A stretch of 64,000 bases of DNA. Source: Micromonospora echinospora. Its GTDB lineage: Bacteria; Actinomycetota; Actinomycetes; Mycobacteriales; Micromonosporaceae. Of the stretch, positions 1 through 8,160 are shown in pieces. A program made the position numbers and the translations under genes. The notes below the pieces were generated by a model. That model was not told the origin of the DNA. It saw nothing but the letters and a program-made list of their open reading frames with translations, and ran no database searches. The stretch's first letter is position 1, and the number at the start of each line of letters is the position of its first letter. The stretch spans positions 2,542,001 to 2,606,000 of the forward strand of contig NZ_JACHJC010000001.1 of assembly GCF_014203425.1 (NCBI RefSeq), in the 5' to 3' direction.

Positions 1-320
1 GCGGCCAGCACTGCGGGCCAGTCCGGGGCGGCCCGGTCGACGCCGCCGAGCACGCCGTGGATGTCGTCGTGCTCCGCGCAGAGCTTCGCCACCGCCTCGG
101 CCAGGCTGCCCTCGGCCCGCAGCTCCTCGAAGAGGCCGTCCTCCTCGGTGGCGGTGTGCGGCATCAGCAGCGCCAGCAGCGCGTCCAGCGCCACCAGAGC
201 GTCCGGGCCGCCGGCCCGCACCGCGCCGCGCAGCAGGCCGGCCGCGTTCGCGATCGCCTCGTGCTCGGCCGAGAGCCGGCCGATCAGCGGGAACTCCCGA
301 CAGCCGCAGTAGTTGCACAC
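1..320 (-). CDS. Hemerythrin-domain protein (3' end outside window)
   Basis: The N-terminal ~106 residues of a small hemerythrin-like protein. It begins GTG with MCNYCGCREFPLIG, a Cys-rich start seen in actinobacterial hemerythrin proteins, then shows the helix histidine/acid motifs AEHEAI, MPHTATEEDGLF and CAEHDDIHGV expected to bind a di-iron centre. Such proteins bind O2 or NO or sense redox. The start is supported by CAGGAGA five bases upstream. It lies downstream of, and on the same strand as, a second hemerythrin/DUF2249 gene, 129 bp away, so the two probably act together. The C-terminus is cut by the window edge. Family call is firm; ligand is inference. Confidence 0.85.
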   Translation of the reverse strand, partial: MCNYCGCREFPLIGRLSAEHEAIANAAGLLRGAVRAGGPDALVALDALLALLMPHTATEEDGLFEELRAEGSLAEAVAKLCAEHDDIHGVLGGVDRAAPDWPAVLA

Positions 321-449
321 TTCGTCTCCTGACCACGAGGGTGGGCGACTCCATCGTGCGTACCGGCAACCTCCGTCAGCAGGGCCGGACGGCCCGGTAC
401 GCCGGGACGGCGGGCCCTGACCCCCACCGCCCGGGCACCGACAGTCTGC

Positions 450-1256
450 TCAGACCGTCAACGGCCGGCGGGAGAGCCGGATCTGCCACACGTCCGGCCC
501 GTCCTGCAGCCACTCGCTGGTCATGCCGTCGCCGTAGCGGGCTGCGACCTCGGCCAGCAGCGGGCGGGGTGCGTGCGGGGCGACCAGCACCAGCGCTCCA
601 CCGGCCGGCAGCGCCTCCAGCGCCGCCAGCACCCGCGCGTGGCGCTGGTCGTGCGGGAGCTGCCGGACGTCCAGCCGGGGATCGATGGTCAGGGTCGGTG
701 CCGCCGCGTCGGCCGGTGCCCGGTCACCACCGCAGCCGCAGCCACCCCCGCCGCAACCGCCGCCTTTCGAGCCTTCCGAGGAGCCGAGCAGATCGTGCAT
801 CCCCTCCAGCAACTTCGCCAGCGAGACGTCGGCCGCGTCCACCAGCAGCGGGACGACCAGGTCGTTCTCCTTGGCCAGGTGGACGGCGAGGAGCGCGGCG
901 AGGGCGCGCGCGGTGCCGGCGAGGCGTACCGGCCGGTTGCCGGTCTCCAGCTCGGCGACCAGGCCGGTGATTGCCTGGTGCTCGTCGAGCATGCCCCGGA
1001 CCAGCAGCTCACCCTCGGCCCGCTCACCGGCGGCGGCGTAGAGGGAGTCCTCCTCGGCGTGCGCGTGCGGCAGCAGTTCGTCGCGGAGCCATCGGAGCAG
1101 TTCGTCGCGGTGCCGGAGCGCCCCGGCGGCGTCACCCTGGTCGGCCGCGGTCAGCAGGTTTCCGACGTGCCGGTCGAGGTCGGCGGCGAGCTGGGCGTGG
1201 TGCCGGACGACGGCCTGCGCGGCCTCGTGGTCGGCCGGGGAGCGTGAGGCGGACAT
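450..1256 (-). CDS. Hemerythrin plus DUF2249 two-domain protein
   Basis: 268 aa. Residues ~1-150 form a hemerythrin-like helical bundle (RHHAQLAADL, LPHAHAEEDSLY, DEHQAITGLV, HLAKENDLVV). A Gly/Cys-rich linker around residues 165-180 carries four cysteines, and the C-terminal ~75 residues resemble DUF2249 (SirA/TusA-like fold, DVRQLPHDQRHARVLAALE). DUF2249 and hemerythrin proteins accompany nitrite/NO reduction genes in many actinobacteria, matching the divergent operon here. The ATG is preceded by GGAGGG; the longer upstream reading frame would run into the divergent promoter and was rejected. Role in NO or O2 handling is inferred. Confidence 0.82.
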   Translation of the reverse strand: MSASRSPADHEAAQAVVRHHAQLAADLDRHVGNLLTAADQGDAAGALRHRDELLRWLRDELLPHAHAEEDSLYAAAGERAEGELLVRGMLDEHQAITGLVAELETGNRPVRLAGTARALAALLAVHLAKENDLVVPLLVDAADVSLAKLLEGMHDLLGSSEGSKGGGCGGGGCGCGGDRAPADAAAPTLTIDPRLDVRQLPHDQRHARVLAALEALPAGGALVLVAPHAPRPLLAEVAARYGDGMTSEWLQDGPDVWQIRLSRRPLTV

Positions 1257-1293
1257 GGAGCCCTCCAGGGTTTTGCGGGTGAACGACGTTGTA

Positions 1294-1307
1294 ACGTTAT
1301 CTAACGT
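1294..1307. promoter_or_regulatory. Inverted repeat overlapping start of HTH regulator gene
   Basis: ACGTTA-TC-TAACGT, perfect 6-bp arms, in the 49-bp gap between the divergent DUF2249 and regulator genes. It touches the GTG at 1306, so if that gene is leaderless the dyad covers the -10/+1 region. Likely operator for the adjacent regulator (autoregulation); inferred. Confidence 0.55.
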
Positions 1308-2013
1308 GGAAACCCCGAGAACAGGGCCGGCCGGCGAGACCATCGACCCGCAACGCCACCGGGCCCTCGGCACCGCCAGCCGGGCCTCGATCCTGGAGTT
1401 CGTGCGCGCCGCCGGCGTCGGCATGACGATCGCCGAGGTGGGGGAACGGACGGGCCTGCACCTGTCCACCGCCCGCGCCCACCTCGACCGCCTGGTCGAC
1501 GCCGGACTGTTGGTCAAGGCGCGGGCCAGTGGGGGCCAGCCCGGACGGCCGGCGTGGCGCTACCGGGTGGCCGTCGCGGAGGCCCCGGCCCCCGCGCCCT
1601 ACCGGGCACTCGCCGCCGCCCTGCTCGACCACCTGTCGCGGCGTGGCCACGGAGACGTCCGGGCGGAGGCCACCCGCGCCGGCCAGGCCTGGGGACGCCA
1701 CCTCGCCGCCGCCACCCCGCCCGGCGGGGAGCCCGTCGATACGCTGCTCGACGTCCTGCGCGGGCTGGGCTTCAATCCCCGCCGACACCGGACGGCCGAC
1801 GGGGCGACCGAGATCCACCTGCACACCTGCCCCTTCCTGGAACTGGTCAACCGCAACCCCGACGCGATCTGCGCCCTGCACGTCGGCGTGGTCCGCGGCA
1901 CGCTCGAACACGCCGGTGCCTCACCGGCCGGCGCCGTGCTCGAACCCTTCGGCGCACCCGACGCCTGCGTGGTGCGGCTGGCCCTGCCGAATATCACCGA
2001 AGAGCCGGCATGA
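1306..2013 (+). CDS. HTH transcriptional regulator with C-terminal cysteines (SufR-like layout)
   Basis: 235 aa. N-terminal winged helix (ASRASILEFVRAAGVGMTIA, then TGLHLSTARAHLDRLVDAGL as the recognition region) resembling the ArsR/DeoR-type HTH of SufR-like regulators. The C-terminal half has Cys in HTCPFLE, AICALHVG and DACVV, a C-x13-C-x31-C pattern that could hold an Fe-S cluster and so sense NO or redox. GTG 1306 was chosen because the upstream ATG (1255) would overlap the divergent gene and its promoter. First gene of an operon with the NnrS-like and copper-protein genes, overlapping the next ORF by ATGA. Fe-S sensing is inference. Confidence 0.72.
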   Translation: METPRTGPAGETIDPQRHRALGTASRASILEFVRAAGVGMTIAEVGERTGLHLSTARAHLDRLVDAGLLVKARASGGQPGRPAWRYRVAVAEAPAPAPYRALAAALLDHLSRRGHGDVRAEATRAGQAWGRHLAAATPPGGEPVDTLLDVLRGLGFNPRRHRTADGATEIHLHTCPFLELVNRNPDAICALHVGVVRGTLEHAGASPAGAVLEPFGAPDACVVRLALPNITEEPA

Positions 2014-3137
2014 ACCCACGGCCGGTCGCCGTACGATGGCGTCTCCCCGTCCTCGCCGCGGGCGGCTTCGCCCTGGTGAGCGGTCTCTACGCCGCCCTGC
2101 TGCTGCTCGGCCTGCCGATGCCCGCGCCTCACGTCCCACTGGAGCAGGTGCACGGCCCGCTGATGGTGCTGGGCTTCGTCGGCACCCTGGTGGCGCTGGA
2201 ACGCGCGGTGGCCCTCGGCACCCGGTGGGCCCTGCTCGCACCCGCCTGCTCCGGCGCCGGGGCGGTGCTGCTGGTGCTGACCGGGCCGAGCCTGCCCGGC
2301 CGGCTGCTGCTCATGCTCGCCTCGGTGCTGCTGCTGCTGATCTACCAGCGGCTGTGGTGGCGGCAGCCCGGCCCGGCGCTGCTGGCCCAGGTCACCGGCG
2401 CGCTGAGCTGGTACGCCGCTACCCTGCTCTGGCTCGCCGGCCTCAGCGTGCCGGAGATCGTGCCCTGGCTGGCCACCTTCGTGGTGGCCACCATCGCCGG
2501 GGAGCGTCTGGAACTCGCTCACCTCACGCTGCCCCGGCACGGCGTCGGCTGGTTCCTCGCCGCCCTCGGCATGCTGACCGCCGGCGCCACCGCCGCCGCG
2601 CTCTGGCCGACCGTCGGGGCGTACCTCTTCGGGGTCGGCCTGCTCGCAACGGTGGCCTGGCTGGTGGTCTGCGACGTCGCCCGCCGCACGGTGCGCGCCG
2701 TCGGCCTCCCCCGCTACGTCGCGGTCGGCCTGCTCACCGGGTACGCCTGGCTGGCGCTGGCCGGCCTGCTGTGGGCCGGCGCCGGGCCGGTCACCGGCGG
2801 CTCCCGTTACGACGCCACCCTGCACCTGGTCTTCCTGGGCTTCACCATGTCGATGATCTTCGCGCACGCTCCAGTGATCCTGCCGGCTGTGCTTCGCCGC
2901 CCACTGCCCTACGGACCGTGGCTGTACGCCCCGCTCGCCCTGCTGCACACCACCCTGACGATCCGGGTCCTGGTCGGCGACGTGCTCGGCGTGCCGGCCG
3001 GGTGGCGCTGGGGCGGCGTCGGCAACGTCCTGGCGGTGCTCGGTTTCGTCGGCGGAGTGGTGGCCGCGTTGGTCCGCGCCGCCCGGCGGCGGACCCGGAC
3101 GGCGGTCGTCCCGCCGGTCGTGCCGGCGGTGCGGTGA
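2010..3137 (+). CDS. NnrS-like polytopic membrane protein
   Basis: 375 aa, almost entirely hydrophobic with roughly 10-12 membrane helices. Histidines occur within or near helices (VHGPLMVLGF, HLVFLGFTMSMIFAHAPVIL), which recall NnrS, a haem/copper membrane protein that counters nitrosative stress. Starts inside the stop of the upstream regulator gene (ATGA) and ends one base into the next start (TGATG), so the three genes are translationally coupled. The NnrS assignment rests on topology, His pattern and context rather than a diagnostic motif. Confidence 0.62.
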   Translation: MNPRPVAVRWRLPVLAAGGFALVSGLYAALLLLGLPMPAPHVPLEQVHGPLMVLGFVGTLVALERAVALGTRWALLAPACSGAGAVLLVLTGPSLPGRLLLMLASVLLLLIYQRLWWRQPGPALLAQVTGALSWYAATLLWLAGLSVPEIVPWLATFVVATIAGERLELAHLTLPRHGVGWFLAALGMLTAGATAAALWPTVGAYLFGVGLLATVAWLVVCDVARRTVRAVGLPRYVAVGLLTGYAWLALAGLLWAGAGPVTGGSRYDATLHLVFLGFTMSMIFAHAPVILPAVLRRPLPYGPWLYAPLALLHTTLTIRVLVGDVLGVPAGWRWGGVGNVLAVLGFVGGVVAALVRAARRRTRTAVVPPVVPAVR

Positions 3138-4459
3138 TGGCCGGCACCCGCGGCGACTCCGCCCCGACCGCGCCCTCGGGCCCGAGGCCCGGGCCGACCG
3201 TCTCGGCAGTCGCGTCGGCCGGTCCCGCCGCCCCGGCCCCCGGCCCGGTGACCGCTCCGGCCGTGGCGGCGGGCCTTCGGCGGGTCGGCTGGCACCGCCG
3301 GGTCGCTGCGCTGCCGTTGGCCTACCTGGCCGGGCTGGTCGTGCTCGCCTTCGTCCATCCGTTCCTCCCCGCGTGGCGCTGGACGGCCATCCACCTGCTG
3401 CTGCTCGGTGCGGTCAGCAACGCCGTCGTGGTGTGGAGCGCCCACTTCGCCGCCGCCGTGCTGCGTGCCCCCGCCCCGGACCGCCGCCGCGCCGAGGCGG
3501 CCCGGCTGGCCGCGCTCAACGTGGGCGTGCTGGCGGTCCTGACCGGCGGCACGGCCGACCGCCCCTGGCTGGGCGTGGCGGGCGCTACGCTGGTCTTCGT
3601 CGCGGTGACCGCCCACCTCGTCGCGCTCACCCGCCGGCTGCGCCGCGCCCTGCCGGCCCGGTTCTCCGTCACGGTCCGCTACTACCTGGCGGCGACCGTG
3701 GCCCTGCTCGCCGGCGTGCCGGTCGGCGCCGGGATGCTGGTGATCGACGACCCGCTGCGCCCCCGGCTGCTGCTGTTCCACGCCCACGTGAACCTGCTCG
3801 GTTGGGTGACGCTGACCGTCCTCGGGACGCTGCTGACACTCTGGCCCACCGTGCTGCGTACCCGGATGGCCGACGGTGCGGTCCGCGCCGCCACCGTCGC
3901 GCTGCCGGTGGCGACGACCGGACTGGTCCTGCTGGGCGTCGGCCTGCTCGCCTGGTGGCGGCTCGTCGCCGCGGCCGGGCTGAGCCTGTTCGCCCTCGGC
4001 GCGCTGATCGCCCTGCGCCCCGCGCTGGCCGTCGCGCGCACCCGCCCCCCGTACGCGTTCGCGTCCTGGTCGCTCGCCGCGGCCGGCGGCTGGCTGATGG
4101 TCGCCCTCGCTGTGGACGCCGCGACGCTGCTGCCCGCTGCGGACCCGGCCGGCGCGGCCGACCGCTTCGGTGCGGTGCTGCTCCCGCTGCTGGTCGGCTT
4201 CGTCGCCCAGGTCCTCGTCGGAGCCCTGACCCACCTGCTGCCCGTGGTGCTCGGCGGCGGACCCGCGCCGGTGCGCCGCCGCGCCGCCCTGCTGGAGCGG
4301 CACGGCCCGCAGCGCGTCGCGATGACCAACGCCGCCCTGCTGGTCCTCGTCCTGCCCACCCCGCCGTTCGTCCGCATCACCACCTCACTGCTGATCCTCG
4401 CCGCGCTGGTGCAGTTCCTCGTGCCGGCCGTGCGGGTCCTGCTCACCGCCCGGAGGTAA
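3137..4459 (+). CDS. Multi-helix membrane protein of copper/nitrite cluster
   Basis: 440 aa. A Pro/Ala-rich cytoplasmic start (~45 residues) is followed by about 10-12 hydrophobic segments. Helix motifs such as LLLFHAHVNLLGWVTLTVLG and ALTHLLPVVL place histidines in the membrane, as in haem-copper oxidase-like or NnrS-like proteins. It is sandwiched between an NnrS-like gene and a NirK-like copper protein gene, so it may pass electrons or metal to the latter. I do not recognise a defined family with confidence; the function is left open. Confidence 0.6.
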   Translation: MAGTRGDSAPTAPSGPRPGPTVSAVASAGPAAPAPGPVTAPAVAAGLRRVGWHRRVAALPLAYLAGLVVLAFVHPFLPAWRWTAIHLLLLGAVSNAVVVWSAHFAAAVLRAPAPDRRRAEAARLAALNVGVLAVLTGGTADRPWLGVAGATLVFVAVTAHLVALTRRLRRALPARFSVTVRYYLAATVALLAGVPVGAGMLVIDDPLRPRLLLFHAHVNLLGWVTLTVLGTLLTLWPTVLRTRMADGAVRAATVALPVATTGLVLLGVGLLAWWRLVAAAGLSLFALGALIALRPALAVARTRPPYAFASWSLAAAGGWLMVALAVDAATLLPAADPAGAADRFGAVLLPLLVGFVAQVLVGALTHLLPVVLGGGPAPVRRRAALLERHGPQRVAMTNAALLVLVLPTPPFVRITTSLLILAALVQFLVPAVRVLLTARR

Positions 4460-4462
4460 CCC

Positions 4463-5815
4463 GTGTCCGCGCGCACCGACGCCCCCGTGCCCCGCCCGCT
4501 CGGCGGAGCAGCCGCGGGTCTCGCCCTCGTCCTCGTCGCCGTCCTCGTCGGGGTCGCCGCCCAACGCGTCTCCGGTGACGCACCCGTCCCCGCCGCCGCC
4601 ACCGCCGTCACCCCGACCGGGCACACCACCACGGTCACCGTGGTCGCCGACGGCATGCGTTTCCACCCCGACCGGATCGACGTGCCCCGGGGTGATCGAC
4701 TGGTCATCGAGCTGACCAACCGGGACAACCGCCGCCACGACCTCGTCCTGGCCTCCGGAGCGAAGACACCGCTGCTGACGCGGGGCGGCGACGCCCGGCT
4801 GGACGCCGGCGTGATCGGGGCGACGGTGGAGGGCTGGTGCTCCCTGCCCGCCCACCGGCAGGCCGGCATGACACTGCGGATCGTCCCGACGGGGGCCACG
4901 GTGGCCGCTCCGACAGGGACGGCCGCGGCGACGGAGGGAACGAGGCCGCGCCTCGATGCCATGGCCGACCCTGGCGCGGCCTTCGTCGCCCGGGACGCCA
5001 CCGCTCCGCCCGTGCCGCCCGGCCGGCTGCACCGGCGTGAGCTGCACGTCCGGGAAGTCGTCCGGGAGGTCGCGCCCGGGGTACGGCAGCGGCTGTGGAC
5101 CTTCGACGGAACCGTGCCCGGCCCGGTGTTGCGCGGCCGGGTCGGCGACACCTTCGAGATCACCCTGGTCAACGACAGCACCCTGGACCACGGCATCGAC
5201 TTCCACGCCGGTGCCGTCGCCCCGGACGAGGTGATGCGCCCGATCGACCCCGGGCAGCGGCTGACCTACCGGTTCACCACGACCCGCGCCGGCATCTGGA
5301 TGTACCACTGCTCGACCATGCCGATGCTGCACCACATCGGTAACGGGATGTACGGTGCGGTCATCGTCGACCCGCCCGACCTGCCCCGCGTCGATCGCGA
5401 GTTCGTGCTCGTCCAGTCCGAGCTCTACCTCGGCCCGGACGGCGAGCCCGGCGACCTGGCCGCGATGCAGGCGGAGCGCCCCGACGCCGTCGTCTTCAAC
5501 GGCTACCCCGCCCAGTACGCGCACCGTCCGCTGCCCGCCCGGGCCGGTGAACGGGTCCGAGTCTGGTTGCTCGACGCCGGCCCCAACCGAGACAGCTCGT
5601 TCCACATCGTCGGCGCCCAGTTCGACACCGTCTACCGGGAGGGGCACTGGGAGAACCGGCCGACCGACCCCGGTGGAGCACAGGTGCTGTCCCTCACCCC
5701 GGCCGGCGGCGGCTTCGTGGAGACGGTCTTCCCCGCAGCCGGGCACTACCCGTTCGTCAGTCACGCCATGGTCGACGCCGAGCGCGGCGCCCGTGGCCTG
5801 TTCGAGGTCCGGTGA
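4463..5815 (+). CDS. NirK-like multicopper protein with extra N-terminal cupredoxin
   Basis: 450 aa, exported: an N-terminal hydrophobic anchor (~residues 15-34), a first cupredoxin domain (~50-135, VTVVADGMRFHPDRIDVPRG), then a two-cupredoxin NirK/laccase-type unit. Copper ligands are visible in GIDFHAG, MYHCSTMPMLHHIGNGM (type 1 His/Cys/His/Met) and YPFVSHAMVD. The NirK region that normally reads GGHGD aligns with VGAQFD, so the catalytic second-sphere His appears replaced by Gln; nitrite reduction is therefore uncertain and another copper oxidase activity is possible. GGAGG lies six bases before the GTG. It overlaps the following YwiC-like gene (GTGA). Confidence 0.78.
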   Translation: MSARTDAPVPRPLGGAAAGLALVLVAVLVGVAAQRVSGDAPVPAAATAVTPTGHTTTVTVVADGMRFHPDRIDVPRGDRLVIELTNRDNRRHDLVLASGAKTPLLTRGGDARLDAGVIGATVEGWCSLPAHRQAGMTLRIVPTGATVAAPTGTAAATEGTRPRLDAMADPGAAFVARDATAPPVPPGRLHRRELHVREVVREVAPGVRQRLWTFDGTVPGPVLRGRVGDTFEITLVNDSTLDHGIDFHAGAVAPDEVMRPIDPGQRLTYRFTTTRAGIWMYHCSTMPMLHHIGNGMYGAVIVDPPDLPRVDREFVLVQSELYLGPDGEPGDLAAMQAERPDAVVFNGYPAQYAHRPLPARAGERVRVWLLDAGPNRDSSFHIVGAQFDTVYREGHWENRPTDPGGAQVLSLTPAGGGFVETVFPAAGHYPFVSHAMVDAERGARGLFEVR

Positions 5816-6579
5816 CCACCATGAACACCGCTGTCGTAGCCGACCGCCCGGTAACGCGCCGCCGCCGCGTGCGCCAGTTCGTCCCACCCCAGCACGGCGC
5901 GTGGGCGATGCTCCTGCTGCCGTACACCGTGGGGGTGGCCTTGGCCGGCCCGCGCTGGCCGCACCTGCCGCTGCTCGGCGCCTGGCTGACCGGCTACCTG
6001 CTGTCGTATTACGCCTTCCAGGCGATCAAGAGCCGTCGGCCGAGCCGCTTTACCCCCCAGCTGCTGGTGTACGGCCTGTTGGCGGCGCCGCTCGCGGCGA
6101 CTGTGGCGCTCGCCCGGCCCGCCGTCCTCTGGTACGCCCCGGGCTACGCCGCGCTGCTGGCGGTCAACGCCGGATACGCCTGGCATCGCCGGGAACGGGC
6201 ACTGCTCAACGACTTGGCCTCGGTGGCGCAGAGCTGCCTGCTGGTCTTCGTCGCGGCGACCATCGCCGGTGTGTCCGTCACCCGGGTCACCCCGGCCTTC
6301 GCAGTGCTCCTGCTCTACTTGTTCGGCACTGTCCTCTATGTCAAGACGATGATCCGGCAACGCGGTGACAGTCGCTTCCTCCGTCTCTCCATCGGATACC
6401 ACGTGCTCGCCCTGACCGCCGTGGTCTGGCTGCTGGATGTGCTGCTCGGTCCGGTCTTCCTGCTGCTCCTGCTCCGGGCCGCGCTGCTGCCGGCACGCCG
6501 GCTCCGCCCTGTGCAGGTCGGGATGATCGAGATCGGGTGCTGCCTGGTCGTTCTGGCCGGGGTGCTTGCGACGCTCTGA
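5812..6579 (+). CDS. YwiC-like integral membrane protein
   Basis: 255 aa with about 7-8 membrane helices. The N-terminal motif FVPPQHGAWAMLLLPY is the family signature of YwiC-like proteins, whose founding member lies beside nitrate respiration genes in Bacillus subtilis. Here it is the last gene of the regulator/NnrS/copper-protein operon, overlapping the preceding stop by GTGA (an in-frame ATG at 5821 is the alternative start). Biochemical function is unknown; the repeated link to nitrogen-oxide respiration genes is the main clue. Confidence 0.8.
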   Translation: MTTMNTAVVADRPVTRRRRVRQFVPPQHGAWAMLLLPYTVGVALAGPRWPHLPLLGAWLTGYLLSYYAFQAIKSRRPSRFTPQLLVYGLLAAPLAATVALARPAVLWYAPGYAALLAVNAGYAWHRRERALLNDLASVAQSCLLVFVAATIAGVSVTRVTPAFAVLLLYLFGTVLYVKTMIRQRGDSRFLRLSIGYHVLALTAVVWLLDVLLGPVFLLLLLRAALLPARRLRPVQVGMIEIGCCLVVLAGVLATL

Positions 6580-6616
6580 CCGGCGCGCCCCCGTCCTCCG
6601 GAGTAGATGTTGTCGG

Positions 6617-6827
6617 GCAGCACGCTGAACGGGATCTTGACCTCGATCCGGCACCGGTGTACGGCTCGCTGGTCACGACCGAGGCGATCTGGACGCCCGG
6701 CGAGCAGTTTCGCCAGCGCGTCGACGAACTGGCCCGTTGGCTCGTCACGTGCTGCCTCCTGCTCGACCCGCAGCGGATCGTGCTGGTCGGCAGGGTGGCG
6801 ACCGAAGCCCAGCCCGCGGTGGTCTGA
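6617..6827 (+). pseudogene. Possible ROK-family C-terminal remnant
   Basis: The + frame here reads VYGSLVTTEAIW... then LLLDPQRIVLVGRVATEA, similar to the C-terminal end of ROK sugar kinases/regulators (LLDPERVVLGG-type motif). No start, no ATP-binding region and no upstream part of the family are present, so if real it is a decayed fragment. The stretch 6828-7101 that follows holds no gene I can support. Confidence 0.3.
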
Positions 6828-7101
6828 GCGGTACGCGGGGCGCGGCTAACCGGCGCCGACGCCAGCCAAGGCCGCTCGGGTAAGCGGCCACGATCTCTGA
6901 CGAACGACCTGTAGGACGCCCGTTCCAGCCTGGCTGCAGCAACCCGGTCACGGGCCCGGGATTGGGGGAGCAGGTTGGGAGCAACAGGGTGCACTGAACG
7001 GCCCTCAACCGCACCGAACGGCACCCAACGGTGCGCAACTGCACCCACCCCGGCCTGCGGCTTCTCGTTTCCGCAGGTCAGAGTCGGTGCAGCGTCCTGT
7101 T

Positions 7102-7146
7102 TCACACCGAAGAGGTCACTGGTTCGATCCCAGTATCGCCCACCAC
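7102..7146 (+). other. Attachment-site scar: 3' 45 nt of tRNA-Val(CAC)
   Basis: Begins at the anticodon loop TTCACAC and continues through CGAAG, the variable loop, the T-arm (ACTGG TTCGATC CCAGT), ATCGCCC and an encoded ACCA. The 5' half (GGGCGAT...) is absent upstream, so this is not a functional gene. A 3'-half tRNA copy next to an integrase is the classic product of site-specific integration into a tRNA gene. Confidence 0.82.
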
Positions 7147-7159
7147 AGATATACGCAGA

Positions 7160-7189
7160 AGAGCCACCCTCGCGAGAGGGTGGCTCTTG
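7160..7189 (+). terminator. Hairpin terminator following tRNA-Val remnant
   Basis: AGAGCCACCCTC-GCGA-GAGGGTGGCTCT, a perfect 12-bp stem (13 with the flanking A/T) and GCGA tetraloop, 14 nt after the tRNA 3' end. Probably the original terminator of the tRNA gene carried along with the attachment site. Confidence 0.75.
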
Positions 7190-7201
7190 CTGATTCCATC
7201 G

Positions 7202-7459
7202 TCAGTTGTCGTTGGGCGTCAGCGGATCGTCAGCGAACGCTTCCCGGATGCGTTGATCCCGCCCGTCCGACCGGTGGGTGTAGAGGTTCAGCGTGGTCGA
7301 CGGCTTCTCGTGGCCCATCACCGCCTGGACGTCGTTGACCGGAACCCCGCGTGACACCAGTTCGGTGGCGTAGGAGTGCCGTAGATCGTGGGAGCGCAGC
7401 GCGTCCGGCGCCATCTTCGCCACGTGAGCGACGGCTTCCCGCTGCCGGTCGGCGGCGCT
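7202..7459 (-). pseudogene. Tyrosine recombinase (integrase), C-terminal fragment
   Basis: About 84 codons survive, containing the box II residues HDLRHSYAT, the GHEK motif and the nucleophile region LNLYTHRSD of phage-type integrases. The N-terminal core-binding domain and the first catalytic Arg are missing; the frame upstream of ~7460 no longer resembles an integrase. Its 3' end points at the tRNA-Val scar 55 bp away, the standard int-att arrangement. Interpreted as the relic of an integrated element. Confidence 0.8.
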
Positions 7460-7838
7460 GGCAGCCTGACCGGGCCTCATCGCCGGAGCTACGGATCGGA
7501 AGGTGGCCATGCAGCCACCCGCACAGCAAGCCCGCCGACGCATCCCGCCCGGGACCGACGTTGACGCCGGGGAGCAGGCCCGTTCCACGATGTGCGGACT
7601 CACGGCGGAGATGGGCTTGAGGCAGAGGAGCGGTACGTGGCAGACGAGGTGTTCCCCAGCGATCTTTCCGGCCACTTTTGGGCAACGCTGGAACACCCGA
7701 CGAAGAGGACCCCAGCATGGATTGGGTCGATGACTCGGAATGACTGGTGGCCCGCTGCCCCAGTGGTGCTGTGGGCGAAACCGCTCACAGCTACTGGTCT
7801 GGCGCTCGTAGCAGGTTGCTCTGGCGTCACCGGATGCC
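7460..7838. other. Gene-poor stretch beside integrase relic
   Basis: No reading frame here has a convincing start, ribosome site or family resemblance. Probably debris of the same integrated element. Confidence 0.5.
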
Positions 7839-8096
7839 CTAGAGCCAATGCTGTCCCTCGTCGCCACGGCTCAGGTAGCGCGCTTGGCCCGTTCGCTTGT
7901 CCACCACGACGGGGACATTGCCGGCCATTGCCTGATGCCAGTCATCAGCTTCGACGTACGCCTTCCCGTTGTAGGGGAAGACGTACACCTCGCCGAGATC
8001 CTCGACGGCGTAGTCCACGATGACCACGGGATGACTGAAGCGTCCTCTGACCTCGGCGTCCAGGAACTGTTCGGCGGTCTTTCGGGCGGCTTCCAT
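7839..8096 (-). CDS. YrhB/Imm35-like small protein (orphan immunity protein)
   Basis: 85 aa. The pattern KTAEQFLDAEV, VVIVDYAVEDLGEVYVFPYN, AMAGNVPVVVDKRTGQARYL matches the YrhB domain (immunity protein 35), whose members neutralise toxins of polymorphic or contact-dependent systems or occur alone. It ends sooner after the VVVDKRTG motif than many family members, so a short C-terminal loss is possible. No toxin gene is next to it; the neighbour is a relic of an integrated element, which may have delivered it. ATG 8096 was preferred over the GTG nine bases upstream. Confidence 0.65.
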   Translation of the reverse strand: MEAARKTAEQFLDAEVRGRFSHPVVIVDYAVEDLGEVYVFPYNGKAYVEADDWHQAMAGNVPVVVDKRTGQARYLSRGDEGQHWL

Positions 8097-8160
8097 TGAG
8101 ATCACCGTCTTAGTATCCCTTCGTCGCCGTGCCATCCACGTGCCGGTGGGACCGGCCCCG

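Noticed and set aside
341-1247. Long + strand frames opposite the hemerythrin/DUF2249 gene
   Set aside because: Arg/Pro-rich shadow frames of a high-GC gene on the other strand.
1529-4578. Frames of several hundred codons overlapping the NnrS-like and membrane protein genes
   Set aside because: Alternative frames of real genes; no domains, low hydrophobicity where the true products are membrane proteins.
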